Assembly (NCBI GenBank): GCA_964531025.1
Contig: CAZHDY010000001.1
Span: forward strand, 1,364,001 to 1,428,000
Length of the DNA: 64,000 nucleotides
Direction of reading: 5' to 3'
Source: CALMEC01 sp964531025
GTDB lineage: Bacteria > Actinomycetota > Thermoleophilia > Miltoncostaeales > Miltoncostaeaceae
Under the pieces are notes generated by a model. That model saw nothing but the letters and a program-made list of their open reading frames with translations. It was not told the origin of the DNA and ran no database searches. Made by a program: the position numbers and the translations under genes. Shown here one piece after another: positions 1 to 7,676 of this stretch (within the stretch, counting starts at the first letter, position 1; each line of letters starts with the position of its first letter).

Positions 1-132
1 TTCGCTCATCGGGATGTGCACCATCCCCGGCACGTGATTCGCCGCGAGCTCGTGCGCCTCGCGCACGTCGATCACGACCACGTCGTCGCGCCCCAGGCGG
101 TCACGGGTTTCGGACACCGAGTAGTCAGGCAT
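1..132 (-). CDS. Rhodanese-like domain protein (N-terminal part, runs off left edge)
   Basis: Only the first 44 codons lie in the window, starting at an ATG at 132. They read as the beginning of a rhodanese domain: VVVIDVRE, the usual first strand, followed by an HELAANHVPGMVHIP stretch, the typical turn that leads into the active-site half. The catalytic cysteine loop would lie outside the window, so sulfurtransferase activity cannot be judged. Single-domain rhodaneses move sulfane sulfur. This is of interest because a CstR-like regulator and a DUF302 gene occur elsewhere in the window, but no CstR-type palindrome is seen upstream of this start. Confidence 0.8.
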   Translation of the reverse strand, partial: MPDYSVSETRDRLGRDDVVVIDVREAHELAANHVPGMVHIPMSE

Positions 133-177
133 GACGACAGCGTAGCGGGCGGCTGGGAGGACGCTCGCGGATGACCA

Positions 178-290
178 GTTGTGGGGGTGCGTCACCGGTA
201 GCCGGCCTGGGGTGGGCGGGTGGATGAGAAGTGCATCCGCGCCACCAGGGACACGCATCACCCCACGCGTTCTGCGGAATCAACCACCTA
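178..290 (-). repeat. Repeat family A, copy 1 (stop-codon anchored)
   Basis: On the minus strand the element begins with TAGGTGGTTGATTCC (290 to 276), where TAG is the stop codon of the adjacent zinc-site protein. It then runs through GC-rich sequence that can fold back on itself: GTGGGGTGATGCG near 265 against GGGGGTGCGTCACCGG near 183. It shares GGGGTGGGCGGGTGGATGAG and ATCCGCGCCAC with copy 3 at 3631-3826. No ORF is credible inside. The space from here to the rhodanese start (133-177) holds nothing recognisable. Confidence 0.6.
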
Positions 291-719
291 GAAGTCCATG
301 GGCAGGATGAGGTCCTGGTCGATGGCGCGGATGAAACGCTCCGCGTCCTCCTCCATGTTGACCCGCGCGAAGGTGCGCAGATCGGAGAGAAGCTGCTCGG
401 TCCCGTCGTTCAGGGCGTCGTCGAAGTGGTCGACGATGTCACCGCTGTACTCGCCCGTGTGCCAGTGCTCGCAGTCAGGGCAGCGGAGGGTGATCTCCCA
501 GGCGTCGCCGCGGGACTCCTCCCACGTGACCGGGTAGACGAGCTCGCTCGAGCACTCGGTGCAGATGTGAAGGCCGGGCTCGCTCGGTGCGACGATGGCC
601 TCGGCGTCCACCCCGGAGCCGACGGACTCGGGCGAGGACGTGACGACATCATCGAACACCACCACCTCGACGAAACGTCCGCCGGGAAGTTCGATGCGCT
701 TGGTGCTGTAGCTCCTCAT
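288..719 (-). CDS. Hypothetical protein with a Cys4 zinc-site motif
   Basis: A 143-residue acidic protein that I do not recognise. It has two CxxC knuckles, CTEC and CPDC, about 24 residues apart near the middle, which could hold one zinc ion. The C-terminal half is predicted helical and acidic, ending in DLILPMDF. No signal peptide or membrane segment is present. The start is ATG at 719 with AGAGGA about 8 bases upstream. The stop TAG is also the first triplet of a family A repeat. The gene stands alone with a 220-base leader that can form alternative RNA structures (separate entry). Function unknown. Confidence 0.7.
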   Translation of the reverse strand: MRSYSTKRIELPGGRFVEVVVFDDVVTSSPESVGSGVDAEAIVAPSEPGLHICTECSSELVYPVTWEESRGDAWEITLRCPDCEHWHTGEYSGDIVDHFDDALNDGTEQLLSDLRTFARVNMEEDAERFIRAIDQDLILPMDF

Positions 720-739
720 CAGGTGTTCCTCTGTCCATC

Positions 740-815
740 GTCGGCGGGTGCGCCGATCGGGGTGAGCATGAAAGCCTCAGGTCCGGCTTCCACCTGCCTT
801 ATCGGAATCGCCGAC
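740..815 (-). promoter_or_regulatory. Structured 5' leader of the 288-719 gene (candidate cis-regulatory RNA)
   Basis: Read on the minus strand, GTCGGCG (815-809) can pair with CGCCGAC (746-740) as an outer 7-bp stem. CCGAT (805-801) can pair with ATCGG (757-753). CAGGT (796-792) pairs with ACCTG (782-778) around a loop whose AAGCC can pair with GGCTT (776-772). A competing local hairpin, TCGGCG-CACC-CGCCGA (756-741), uses the 3' sides of the first two stems and sits just before the ribosome site. Two mutually exclusive folds before a start codon resemble a riboswitch. Short pairings are common in GC-rich DNA, and I cannot match the fold to a known class. Confidence 0.35.
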
Positions 816-939
816 AGCGAACTTGAATGGGCTTGGTCACGTGTTTACAGAACGTCAATCAACGCCTGGATCGTCGGCCGCGGTACCCGGACACCGTCGC
901 GGTCGGATCGTTTCGCCGGATCCATCGACCCAGGGGGAT

Positions 940-1251
940 CTAGATGTCGTCGCTGGCGACGAGACCGCCCTCGGCCTCCCAGTTCTTGATCCGGCCGGTG
1001 GTCTTCGTTCCGAAGCGGCGGCGAACGCCGTAGCCACCGTGATCGTCGTCCGGAAAGAACTCGACGCCATGGTCCTCGAGAGCGCGGCGAAGACGATGGT
1101 TCTCGTCGTCGGTGATCGACGACTCGCGCACCTCGAACCGACGGATCTGTTCGACCGTCAGCCCGGTCGCCTCCGCGAGCGTGTCCCGCGAGATGCGCGC
1201 GAGGGCCCGGCCGGCGCGGGCCTGGTCCGCGGGAAGGATGTCGCTGCTCAT
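940..1251 (-). CDS. XRE-family helix-turn-helix protein
   Basis: A 103-residue protein starting at ATG 1251, with AGGATCTCC a short way upstream. A longer reading from 1329 adds only low-complexity Arg/Gly/Pro. Residues about 8-60 match a lambda-repressor-like helix-turn-helix: DQARAGRALARISRDTLAEA, then TGLTVEQIRRFE. A WEAEG-type tail follows. Such small HTH proteins in alpha-proteobacteria and actinobacteria usually act as transcription factors or orphan antitoxins. The gene lies 84 bases after lipA on the same strand and could be co-transcribed with it. Target unknown. Confidence 0.75.
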   Translation of the reverse strand: MSSDILPADQARAGRALARISRDTLAEATGLTVEQIRRFEVRESSITDDENHRLRRALEDHGVEFFPDDDHGGYGVRRRFGTKTTGRIKNWEAEGGLVASDDI

Positions 1252-1335
1252 ACCGGAGATCCTCGCACGTCCGATCGCACCCCGCGACACCACGGGTCGT
1301 TCTCCGCCTCCGCTTCGGGGCGGCACCACACCGGG

Positions 1336-2385
1336 TCAGACGGGGACGACGGCCTCCGCGACGCGATCCGCCTCGAAGCTGGAACGGACGAGCGGTCCGG
1401 CCTCGACGTGCGCCAGCCCCTGGGCCTCACCCAGCTCCTTGAGCGCCGTGTACTCGGAGGGGACGTAGTAGCGCTCGACGGGCAGGTGGGAGTCGGACGG
1501 CCGCAGGTACTGACCCACGGTCACCAGACCACAGCCCACCTGGGCGAGATCGCTGAAGACCTGCGCAACCTCGGGGAGCTCCTCGCCCAGCCCGACCATG
1601 ATCCCGCTCTTGGCCACCATCCCGGCCTTCGCGGCGCGCTCGAGGAGCTCGAGCGTCCGCTCGTAACGGGAGCCGGGCCGCACGCGCTTGTAGAGGCGGG
1701 GCACCGTCTCGGTGTTGTGGTTGAGGACGTCGGGCCCCGCGTCGATGACGGCGTCGAGAGCATCCCAGTTGCCACGGAAGTCCGGGATGAGAACCTCGAC
1801 CTTGGCGTCAGGGAGGCGATCACGAAGCGCGGCGATCGTCGCCGCGAAATGCGAAGCACCGCCGTCGGGGACATCGTCGCGCGCCACCGCGGTGACGACC
1901 ACGAACTTGAGCCCCATCTGAGCGGCGGCGTCGGCCACCCGGTTGGGCTCGTCGGGATCCGGCGGTGCGAGCGGCTTCGCGCTGATGACGTTGCAGAACT
2001 TGCAGCCACGCGTGCAGCGTTCACCGGCGATCATGAACGTGGCCGTGCCGCGGGTCCAGCAGCGCGAGATGTTGGGGCACGCCGCCTCCTCGCAGACCGT
2101 GGTCAGCGACTTGTTGCGCATCAAGGAACGGATGCCGACATAGCCGGGACCGAAGCTGCCCTTGCCGATGACCCACCGAGGCAGGCGCTTGGGGACGAGG
2201 AGCTGGTCCAGTTCGTCCATCGGGACGTCCACCAGATCCAGGGCGCCGACCGGACCGTCGCCGACGAGCACCTCGCCGTCGAAGACGACATCCGGCACCC
2301 GTCCCTCCGCACGCGCAGCGCGCGCGAGGGCGAGGAGGTCATCGCTCGGGGCGACGCGAACGCGAAAACCGCGGTGCTCTGCCAT
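1336..2385 (-). CDS. lipA: Lipoyl synthase
   Basis: This radical-SAM enzyme inserts two sulfurs into octanoyl groups on carrier domains to make lipoate. The 349-residue protein carries both cluster motifs: the auxiliary CEEAACPNISRC (C98, C103, C109) and the radical-SAM CTRGCKFC (C124, C128, C131). The downstream ATFMIAGERCT and HNTETVPRLY stretches are also typical. The N-terminus is about 30 residues longer than the E. coli enzyme. The start is ATG 2385. The partner octanoyltransferase lipB lies far away at 41268. The gene is divergent from dcd, with 90 bases between starts. Confidence 0.96.
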   Translation of the reverse strand: MAEHRGFRVRVAPSDDLLALARAARAEGRVPDVVFDGEVLVGDGPVGALDLVDVPMDELDQLLVPKRLPRWVIGKGSFGPGYVGIRSLMRNKSLTTVCEEAACPNISRCWTRGTATFMIAGERCTRGCKFCNVISAKPLAPPDPDEPNRVADAAAQMGLKFVVVTAVARDDVPDGGASHFAATIAALRDRLPDAKVEVLIPDFRGNWDALDAVIDAGPDVLNHNTETVPRLYKRVRPGSRYERTLELLERAAKAGMVAKSGIMVGLGEELPEVAQVFSDLAQVGCGLVTVGQYLRPSDSHLPVERYYVPSEYTALKELGEAQGLAHVEAGPLVRSSFEADRVAEAVVPV

Positions 2386-2475
2386 AGGGACACAGGCTAG
2401 CGCCCCTCCGGCGCTGATGACCCGGGGCGCTCAGGTGTTGCAACCGGCCTCCCGGACGCGTACGCTCGCCCGCGC

Positions 2476-3036
2476 GTGGTTCTCTCCGACCGATCAATCA
2501 AAGAACAGCTCGCGTCCGGACGGCTCGTCATCGATCCGTACGACCCGGAGCTCCTGCAGCCCTCGTCGGTCGACGTGCGCGTGGCCGCGCAGTTCCGGGT
2601 GTTCCGGAACAACCGGCAGCCCTACATGGATGTCCGCCGGCCCTCCGAGGACCTGACCGAGCTGGTCGAGGTGGCCCACGACGAGCCGTTCATCCTCCAC
2701 CCCGGCGAGTTCGTCCTCGGGACGACCTTCGAGCGCGTCGCGCTGCCGGACGACCTGGTCGCGCGACTCGAGGGGAAGTCGAGCCTGGGACGCCTGGGGC
2801 TGCTCATCCACTCCACCGCCGGGTACATCGACCCCGGCTTCGACGGTGACATCACCCTCGAGCTGTCCAACGTCTCACGCCTGCCCATCACGATCTATCC
2901 CGAGATGCGGATCGGTCAGCTCTCGTTCCACCAGATGACGACGCCCGTCGACACGCCGTATCAGGGGAAGTACAAGGGGCAGCGCGGTCCGACCGCCAGT
3001 CGTGCCTACCGCGACTTCCCCGACGCACCGGACTGA
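2476..3036 (+). CDS. dcd: dCTP deaminase, probably bifunctional (dCTP to dUMP)
   Basis: A 186-residue protein of the dUTPase/dCTP deaminase fold. It contains QPSSVDVR near residue 30, LEGKSSLGRLGL near 100 and STAGYIDPGF followed by TLELSN near 115-130, which carries the catalytic glutamate. It ends in a KGQRGPTASRAY tail that closes the trimer active site. The arrangement is very close to the Mycobacterium enzyme, which both deaminates dCTP and hydrolyses the product to dUMP. The same dual activity is inferred here. The start is GTG 2476. A strong hairpin follows the stop. Confidence 0.95.
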   Translation: MVLSDRSIKEQLASGRLVIDPYDPELLQPSSVDVRVAAQFRVFRNNRQPYMDVRRPSEDLTELVEVAHDEPFILHPGEFVLGTTFERVALPDDLVARLEGKSSLGRLGLLIHSTAGYIDPGFDGDITLELSNVSRLPITIYPEMRIGQLSFHQMTTPVDTPYQGKYKGQRGPTASRAYRDFPDAPD

Positions 3037-3043
3037 AGGGCCG

Positions 3044-3082
3044 CGATGAGTAGTGCCACGGACATCGTGGCACTACTCGTCG
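3044..3082 (+). terminator. Hairpin terminator after dcd
   Basis: GAGTAGTGCCACG (3048-3060) and CGTGGCACTACTC (3066-3078) form a perfect 13-bp stem with loop GACAT. Four further pairs, one of them G-U, extend it to 17 bp. No U-run follows, so termination would be of the GC-stem type or the hairpin protects the 3' end. It begins eight bases after the dcd stop. Confidence 0.7.
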
Positions 3083-3096
3083 AGATGGGTCATTCC

Positions 3097-3230
3097 GCGG
3101 GATCGTGGATGTGGGGTGCGTCACCGGTGGATGCGGGGTACCGCCGGGCGCCGAAGGGCATGCTGAGGGGGGCGCACCCGCGCCGCCGGAGACGCGCACC
3201 ACGCCACGGGATCATGGGATCAACCATCTA
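3097..3230 (-). repeat. Repeat family A, copy 2 (stop-codon anchored)
   Basis: On the minus strand it begins TAGATGGTTGATCCC (3230 to 3216), with TAG serving as the stop of the membrane protein at 3228-3629. The inner part shares GCGTCACCGGTGGATGCGGG with copy 3. The two arms (GTGGCGTGGTGCGCGTC near 3210 and TGTGGGGTGCGTCACCGG near 3110) can pair imperfectly. Together with copy 3 it brackets the membrane gene in inverted orientation. Confidence 0.6.
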
Positions 3231-3629
3231 GTCGCCGCTCCGACGAGTGCGTCCCTGGGGACGCAGACGGTGCGCCGCGATGGCACCGCCGACGATCGCC
3301 GCGACGAACCCCGTGACCAGATTCCGCACCTGCGAGTCACCGCCGATACGCCAACTGGCGCCGCCAGGTCCGCTGAGGATGTCCACCAGGGTCGTCAAGG
3401 CGACGAAGATCGCCCAGAAGGCGGCCGCGGCCAGCGCGACGACCGCGGCGTGGAACACGCGGCGATCCTCCGCCCGTACGCCGGCGAGAAACCCCGCCAG
3501 CAGGCAGAGCGCGATCATCACAGCGAAGCGCAGCATGCCCTCGCCGGTGGAGATCACGATCAATCCGAGACCGGCGACGGTTCCTCCCCAGCCGACGGCC
3601 ATCCACTCCAGATGAGTCACTCGAGGCAT
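3228..3629 (-). CDS. Small four-helix membrane protein bracketed by repeats
   Basis: A 133-residue protein starting at ATG 3629. Reading further upstream would translate repeat sequence. Four hydrophobic segments are visible: one near residue 12 (GWGGTVAGLGLIVI), one near 30 (MLRFAVMIALCLLAGFLAGV), one near 58 (VVALAAAAFWAIFVALTTLV) and one near 105 (LVTGFVAAIVGGAIAA). The C-terminus is arginine-rich and so probably cytoplasmic. I do not recognise the family. The stop codon is the TAG of repeat copy 2, and only one base separates the start from the CTAG end of copy 3. Confidence 0.65.
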   Translation of the reverse strand: MPRVTHLEWMAVGWGGTVAGLGLIVISTGEGMLRFAVMIALCLLAGFLAGVRAEDRRVFHAAVVALAAAAFWAIFVALTTLVDILSGPGGASWRIGGDSQVRNLVTGFVAAIVGGAIAAHRLRPQGRTRRSGD

Positions 3630-3630
3630 C

Positions 3631-3826
3631 CTAGATGGTTGATTCCCTGGAAGAGTGGACGTGGGCGCGTCACCGGTGGATGCGGGGCGGTGCCGAGCAT
3701 GCTGGTCGCCTGTTCGAGTCGCCCGGTGGCTGGCCAGGGGTGGGCGGGTGGATGAGGGGCCGTATCCGCGCCACGGGGGCACGCACCACGCCACGAGTTC
3801 CGCGGGAATCAACCATCGCGATGGTT
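3631..3826 (+). repeat. Repeat family A, copy 3 (long inverted repeat)
   Basis: The most complete copy. It opens with TAGATGGTTGATTCCC (3632-3647) and closes with the inverse GGGAATCAACCAT (3804-3816). Inside, GTGGACGTGGGCGCG near 3656 and CACGCACCACGCCAC near 3780-3795 give a second imperfect pairing, so the whole element can fold into one long hairpin. It shares segments with copies 1 and 2. It supplies the 5' leader of the 3228-3629 gene. From 3827 to 3986 I see no gene or structure. Confidence 0.65.
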
Positions 3827-3986
3827 GGTCGGGGTGGCCGGGCGGATCCGGGGGGCTGCGGCCAGAGGGTGGGTACGTGGGCCGACGATGACGGACCCCT
3901 CACCACGTCTCCGTCAAGTCGCACCACAGACGTTCCGATGAGAGTGGCCGGGCCCAGCGGCGAAGGACTGCCCCGACTCCGAGCAC

Positions 3987-4023
3987 CGGCCTGACGGCCT
4001 CGTCATTCGCGGCCGTCAGGCCG
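3987..4023. terminator. Long GC hairpin upstream of tatA
   Basis: CGGCCTGACGGCC (3987-3999) and GGCCGTCAGGCCG (4011-4023) form a perfect 13-bp stem with an 11-base loop. No gene ends immediately before it on the plus strand. It may insulate tatA from upstream transcription or mark the end of an unseen transcript. Confidence 0.5.
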
Positions 4024-4094
4024 ACAGTCATCGTAATTCGGGCACTGCGTGCTAACCTCGCCGGGCCGGCATCGATCCACCAAAGGAGCGGTAT

Positions 4095-4310
4095 ATGGGC
4101 GGCTTCGGATGGCCGGAGCTCATCATCATCCTCGTCATCGTTCTCGTCCTCTTCGGCGCCAAGCGCCTGCCGGAGATCGGACGCAGCTTGGGCTCTGGTA
4201 TGCGCGAGTTCAAGGACAGCGTGAAGGACGGCGACGAGACGGACACGACGGACGGCCCGAACGGGGGTCCCGACGTCATCACGTCCGGAGAGGACTCCAA
4301 GAGCGCCTGA
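4095..4310 (+). CDS. tatA: Sec-independent translocase subunit TatA
   Basis: A 71-residue TatA/E-type protein. It has the FGWPELIIILVIVLVLFG membrane helix at residues 4-21, then an amphipathic helix (AKRLPEIGRSLGSGMREFKD) and an acidic, flexible tail. TatA oligomers open the membrane path for folded proteins carrying twin-arginine signals. An AAAGGAG ribosome site lies 8 bases before ATG 4095. No tatC or tatB is nearby, so the other subunits must be encoded elsewhere. Confidence 0.93.
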   Translation: MGGFGWPELIIILVIVLVLFGAKRLPEIGRSLGSGMREFKDSVKDGDETDTTDGPNGGPDVITSGEDSKSA

Positions 4311-4341
4311 CCGCGCGATCGTCCCGCCGTAGGAGCCGGGG

Positions 4342-5610
4342 GTGACCCACCCGGAACGCGGCCGTTCCTTCATCGTCACAGCGGACGTGATCGTCCCGGT
4401 CGTCGGTACTCCCATCCACGACGGCTACGTGGCCGTCGCCGACGGACGGATCGATGACATCGGTCCCCGTGCGGCGATGGGCGCGACCGACGCGACCATC
4501 GTCGCGTTGCCCGGGTGCGCCGTCTTCCCCGGGCTGATCGACACCCACTGCCACCTCGAGTGGAGCGCGACGACCCTCACCGGCGGCGACGGCACCTTCG
4601 CCGACTGGCTCCGGCAGATCATGCGTGCGGGCCAGGGCATGGGTCCCGATGGATTCCTGGAAGCCGCCCGCGAGGGTGCGCGACGTGCCCTGCTGTCCGG
4701 TACGACCACGGTGCTGGACAGCGGTCCCACCGGCGCGGCGGCGTATGCCCTCGCCGAGCTGGGGATGCGCGGAGTCGTTCACCTCGAGACGTTCGGTCGC
4801 CATACCGGGGATGCCGCCCGCAGCGCGGCGCGCGACCTTGCCGGCCGCATCGCGGCACTTCCGTCGTCGTCCCGCGTCGCGATCGGCGTGTCTCCCCACG
4901 CTCCCTACACGGTGGGTCGCGACCACTGGACGGCGCTCATGGATGACCCGGACCTCACCGACCGCCCCTGGATGACCCATCTGGCGGAATCGGCGGAGGA
5001 ACTGCCCGCGGTCTGCGGCCTGCCGGGCCCGATGCGCGATCTCTTCCGCGAGCGTGATTCCACACCGGGACGGTGGCCGGGTGACGGCTCTGTCGTCCGG
5101 CGTCTCGCGACCGCCGGAGCCCTCTCATCGAACATGGTCGCCGCCCACTGCGTACACGTCTCCGCCGACGACATCGCCCTGCTCGCCGCCGCCGACGTCG
5201 GCATCGCGCACTGTCCGGTCTCCAACACGACCCTCGGCGTGGGAACCCACCCCCTGATGACGGCGCGGGCCGGCGGGGTATCCGTGGGACTTGGAACCGA
5301 CAGCCCGGCCAGCGGCGGCCGGTACGACCTCCGCCACGAGGCCCGGGTCTGCCGACAGGTCCACGCCCCCGCATCACCCGACGCGTACACGCTTGTCGCC
5401 ATGCTGACGATCGATGCCGCCCGCGCCTGCGGTCGGCAGGATGACATCGGGTCGATCGAGGTGGGAAAGCGCGCGGACCTGGTGGCGATCCCCGTGGCCG
5501 ATGAGGATCCCGCGGAGACACTCCTGCGATCCGAGAGCCCTCCGTCACTCGTCATGATCGACGGGGTGATCCGGGTTCGTGACGGAAGGATTGTCGGCAC
5601 CGGGACCTGA
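4342..5610 (+). CDS. Amidohydrolase of the MtaD/TrzA (cytosine deaminase-like) family
   Basis: A 422-residue metal-dependent hydrolase. DTHCHLEW (H69, H71) supplies the first metal ligands. HLAESAEE, AAHCVHVS, HCPVSNTTLG and GTDSPASGG supply the remaining histidine, glutamate and aspartate ligands in family order. A composite beta-sandwich flanks the barrel: the N-terminal DVIVPVVG and the C-terminal RADLVAIPV. Relatives deaminate S-adenosylhomocysteine, methylthioadenosine or aminofutalosine. The motif set alone does not settle the substrate, and no menaquinone genes are nearby. The start is GTG 4342, 31 bases after tatA. Confidence 0.85.
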   Translation: MTHPERGRSFIVTADVIVPVVGTPIHDGYVAVADGRIDDIGPRAAMGATDATIVALPGCAVFPGLIDTHCHLEWSATTLTGGDGTFADWLRQIMRAGQGMGPDGFLEAAREGARRALLSGTTTVLDSGPTGAAAYALAELGMRGVVHLETFGRHTGDAARSAARDLAGRIAALPSSSRVAIGVSPHAPYTVGRDHWTALMDDPDLTDRPWMTHLAESAEELPAVCGLPGPMRDLFRERDSTPGRWPGDGSVVRRLATAGALSSNMVAAHCVHVSADDIALLAAADVGIAHCPVSNTTLGVGTHPLMTARAGGVSVGLGTDSPASGGRYDLRHEARVCRQVHAPASPDAYTLVAMLTIDAARACGRQDDIGSIEVGKRADLVAIPVADEDPAETLLRSESPPSLVMIDGVIRVRDGRIVGTGT

Positions 5611-5656
5611 TCCGGAACCCCCGTGGATTGAGGGGCTCCTGTGTTACCGTGCCCGA

Positions 5657-6247
5657 ATGCTTCTGGATCAACAGCGGACCAAGCGGATGGTCAAGATCAT
5701 CTCGATCATCTGCGCCGTCGCCTTCGTGGGCGTGCTTCCCGTCGTTCTCGGCCTCATCATCTGGGGGGACAACGACCCCACCGGACAGAACCAGATCATC
5801 AAGGAGGCGGAGGATCGCGTCAACGCGAATCCCACCGACGTGGAAGCGCTGGTCGATCTCGCGCTCCGCTACCGCTCGGCGAACCGCACCGCCGACGCCG
5901 ACCGCACGATCCAGCGGGCCATTGACGCGCCGCCCAAGACGGCCGGCCAGCTCGACTCGCTGGTTTACGCATTGGCCGACACCCCGCAGCGGCAGACGGC
6001 GGTGCTGGACACATTCACCAAGGCCCACCCGAAGAACGCCGCCGGCTGGCTCCTCTACGGGCAGATCGCCGAACAACAGACACAGGCACTTCGCGCGCGA
6101 CTCGCATACAGCCGGGCTCTGGCCAATGCCGGTGCCGACAAGGAGATCCGCCAGGAGGCCCAGCAGGGAATCCAGCGCGTCGCGACGATGGCGACGCAGT
6201 CGGTGCCCACGCCCACCGCACCAGGGGTCGTGACCGCGGCACCGTAG
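5657..6247 (+). CDS. Membrane-anchored TPR protein
   Basis: A 196-residue protein with one N-terminal membrane helix (residues about 13-33, IISIICAVAFVGVLPVVLGLIIW). A soluble, helix-rich domain with TPR-like repeats follows: NPTDVEALVDLALRYRSANR, then a similar stretch from about residue 105 to 160. It ends in a Thr/Pro-rich tail. I take ATG 5657 as the start because upstream residues look non-coding. TPR domains bind proteins, and the partner here is unknown. tRNA-Lys follows 30 bases downstream. Confidence 0.7.
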   Translation: MLLDQQRTKRMVKIISIICAVAFVGVLPVVLGLIIWGDNDPTGQNQIIKEAEDRVNANPTDVEALVDLALRYRSANRTADADRTIQRAIDAPPKTAGQLDSLVYALADTPQRQTAVLDTFTKAHPKNAAGWLLYGQIAEQQTQALRARLAYSRALANAGADKEIRQEAQQGIQRVATMATQSVPTPTAPGVVTAAP

Positions 6248-6277
6248 GCAAGCCGACTGGTAGGATGCTCGTCCCTC

Positions 6278-6350
6278 GGGCCATTAGCTCAGCTGGTAGA
6301 GCAGGGGACTCTTAATCCCAAGGTCGAAGGTTCGATCCCTTCATGGCCCA
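6278..6350 (+). tRNA. tRNA-Lys (anticodon CTT)
   Basis: A 73-nt cloverleaf. The acceptor arms are GGGCCAT and ATGGCCC with discriminator A. The D arm is GCTC..GAGC, and the anticodon loop CTCTTAA holds CTT at its centre. The T arm is GAAGG TTCGATC CCTTC. The CCA end is not encoded. The anticodon reads AAG, the main lysine codon in GC-rich genomes. Confidence 0.97.
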
Positions 6351-6355
6351 TCTTC

Positions 6356-6383
6356 CGAAGGCCCCGCAAGAGCGGGGCCTTCG
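6356..6383 (+). terminator. Intrinsic terminator after tRNA-Lys
   Basis: CGAAGGCCCCGC and GCGGGGCCTTCG form a perfect 12-bp stem around loop AAGA, starting five bases after the tRNA. It is followed by TCGTTTCC, a weak U-containing tail. Confidence 0.85.
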
Positions 6384-6413
6384 TCGTTTCCGAGGCATGT
6401 CCCCGGACATCGG

Positions 6414-7556
6414 CTAACCGCGCGCAAACCCGAGGTGGTAGGTGGCACCCTTGCGCGCCGCGATCGCCACGCCCACGAACCCCTGCTTCACCCGCACCTG
6501 CTTCCGCGCCACCACCCGGCCACGGACGCGCGCCGAGATCGTCACCTTCGCCGAACGCGAGAGCAGCATCGTGGCGCGGCGCTTGCCGGCCACGGTGGTC
6601 CAGCGGATGTTCCAGGCACGGGGTGCCGCGGGCGTTCCCGGGAGCGACGAGGTGTCGACCACCTCGAGCGCGTTCGCCGGTACGCCGTGGAGGTCGTGCA
6701 GATCCTCGTCGTTCCAGCCGGGACTGGGGGCTCCCGAGATGAACCCGGCGGACCCGTTGTCGGCGACGATGAACCCGTAGCGCTTCCCGGCCTCCAGGAT
6801 CGCGCGCGTCTGCGGGCCGAAGCGACGGGTGTCGTACGACGCGCGCACACGGATCCGCAGTCCCATCGGCGGGGTGGACGGCGTGCGTACGCTGCTGGCG
6901 AAGTGACGTGCCGGCCAGAGGTAGGCGCGCTGCGTCGTGGGCAGGGTGATGCGCAGCGCGTGGTCGATGCCGCCGATGCCCGCCGCGACCTCGTCGTACC
7001 GGGCGAGCCCCGGGAAGATGGGCAGTCCGGCGGCGTCGGCGCTCGTCCAGCCCGCCGGTCGCAGCCGGTCGGAGCGCAGGTCCCAGCGCGCACCGGATCC
7101 CGCGTGCCAGCCACGCGTTCCGGTGCGCTGCGCGGCGAAGAGCTCGGACAGCGTGCAGGTGGAGCGATCGATGAGCAGGATGTGCCGATCCCCGCCACCC
7201 TCGATCGCGACCCCGTCGGGGATCGGGTACGGGCCCGGGTCCGACTCGTCGTCGTAGTCGAACGTCACCGGCGACGTCGGCGTCGCCGAATCAACCACGT
7301 TGAACGGGATGCCATATCCGTCGGCGTCACTGTCGCTGAAGTCCGGGTGCAGACGCGTGATACGCGACGCCGAGATGAACGCCTTCGATCCCGCGGCCAC
7401 GGGGAGCCGGTCGACCCGCTGGTTCCACGGGTTCGACTCCGGGAAGATCGGACAGTCGGGTGCCTGCGGAAGCGGTCGGGCCGACGCCGTGGGGGCAAGC
7501 GCGACGAGGGCTGCCCCCGCGGCGAAGGCGACGGACGTACGACGGGCGGTTCTCAT
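6414..7556 (-). CDS. Secreted protein of unknown function (actinobacterial family)
   Basis: A 380-residue exported protein. The start ATG 7556 gives a clear signal peptide: MRTARRTS, a hydrophobic alanine-rich core, then ASA as a likely cleavage site at about residue 29. The mature part opens with CPIFPESNPWNQRVDRLPVA and contains YLWPARHFAS, motifs I associate with secreted proteins of uncharacterised function in soil actinobacteria such as Thermoleophilia. The C-terminal 70 residues look like a basic beta domain rich in Arg, Lys and Val. No catalytic motif is recognised. Confidence 0.75.
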   Translation of the reverse strand: MRTARRTSVAFAAGAALVALAPTASARPLPQAPDCPIFPESNPWNQRVDRLPVAAGSKAFISASRITRLHPDFSDSDADGYGIPFNVVDSATPTSPVTFDYDDESDPGPYPIPDGVAIEGGGDRHILLIDRSTCTLSELFAAQRTGTRGWHAGSGARWDLRSDRLRPAGWTSADAAGLPIFPGLARYDEVAAGIGGIDHALRITLPTTQRAYLWPARHFASSVRTPSTPPMGLRIRVRASYDTRRFGPQTRAILEAGKRYGFIVADNGSAGFISGAPSPGWNDEDLHDLHGVPANALEVVDTSSLPGTPAAPRAWNIRWTTVAGKRRATMLLSRSAKVTISARVRGRVVARKQVRVKQGFVGVAIAARKGATYHLGFARG

Positions 7557-7676
7557 GCGGGAGACGTTCCTGTGACGCGGGGTTTCGGTCACACCGCGCG
7601 GACGGAACTGGGCCCGTCCCACGGCGATTCGCCGTTTCGACGGAGCGACCCGACGCGCCTGAAGTCTAGATGGTGG

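Noticed and set aside
823..2400. A 525-codon plus-strand frame opposite lipA and the HTH gene
   Set aside because: LipA on the other strand has all cluster motifs. The antisense frame is a GC-bias artefact.
3630..3812. Extending the 3228 membrane gene upstream to 3812
   Set aside because: The added 61 residues are translated repeat sequence of family A, proline/arginine-rich and without conservation in kind.
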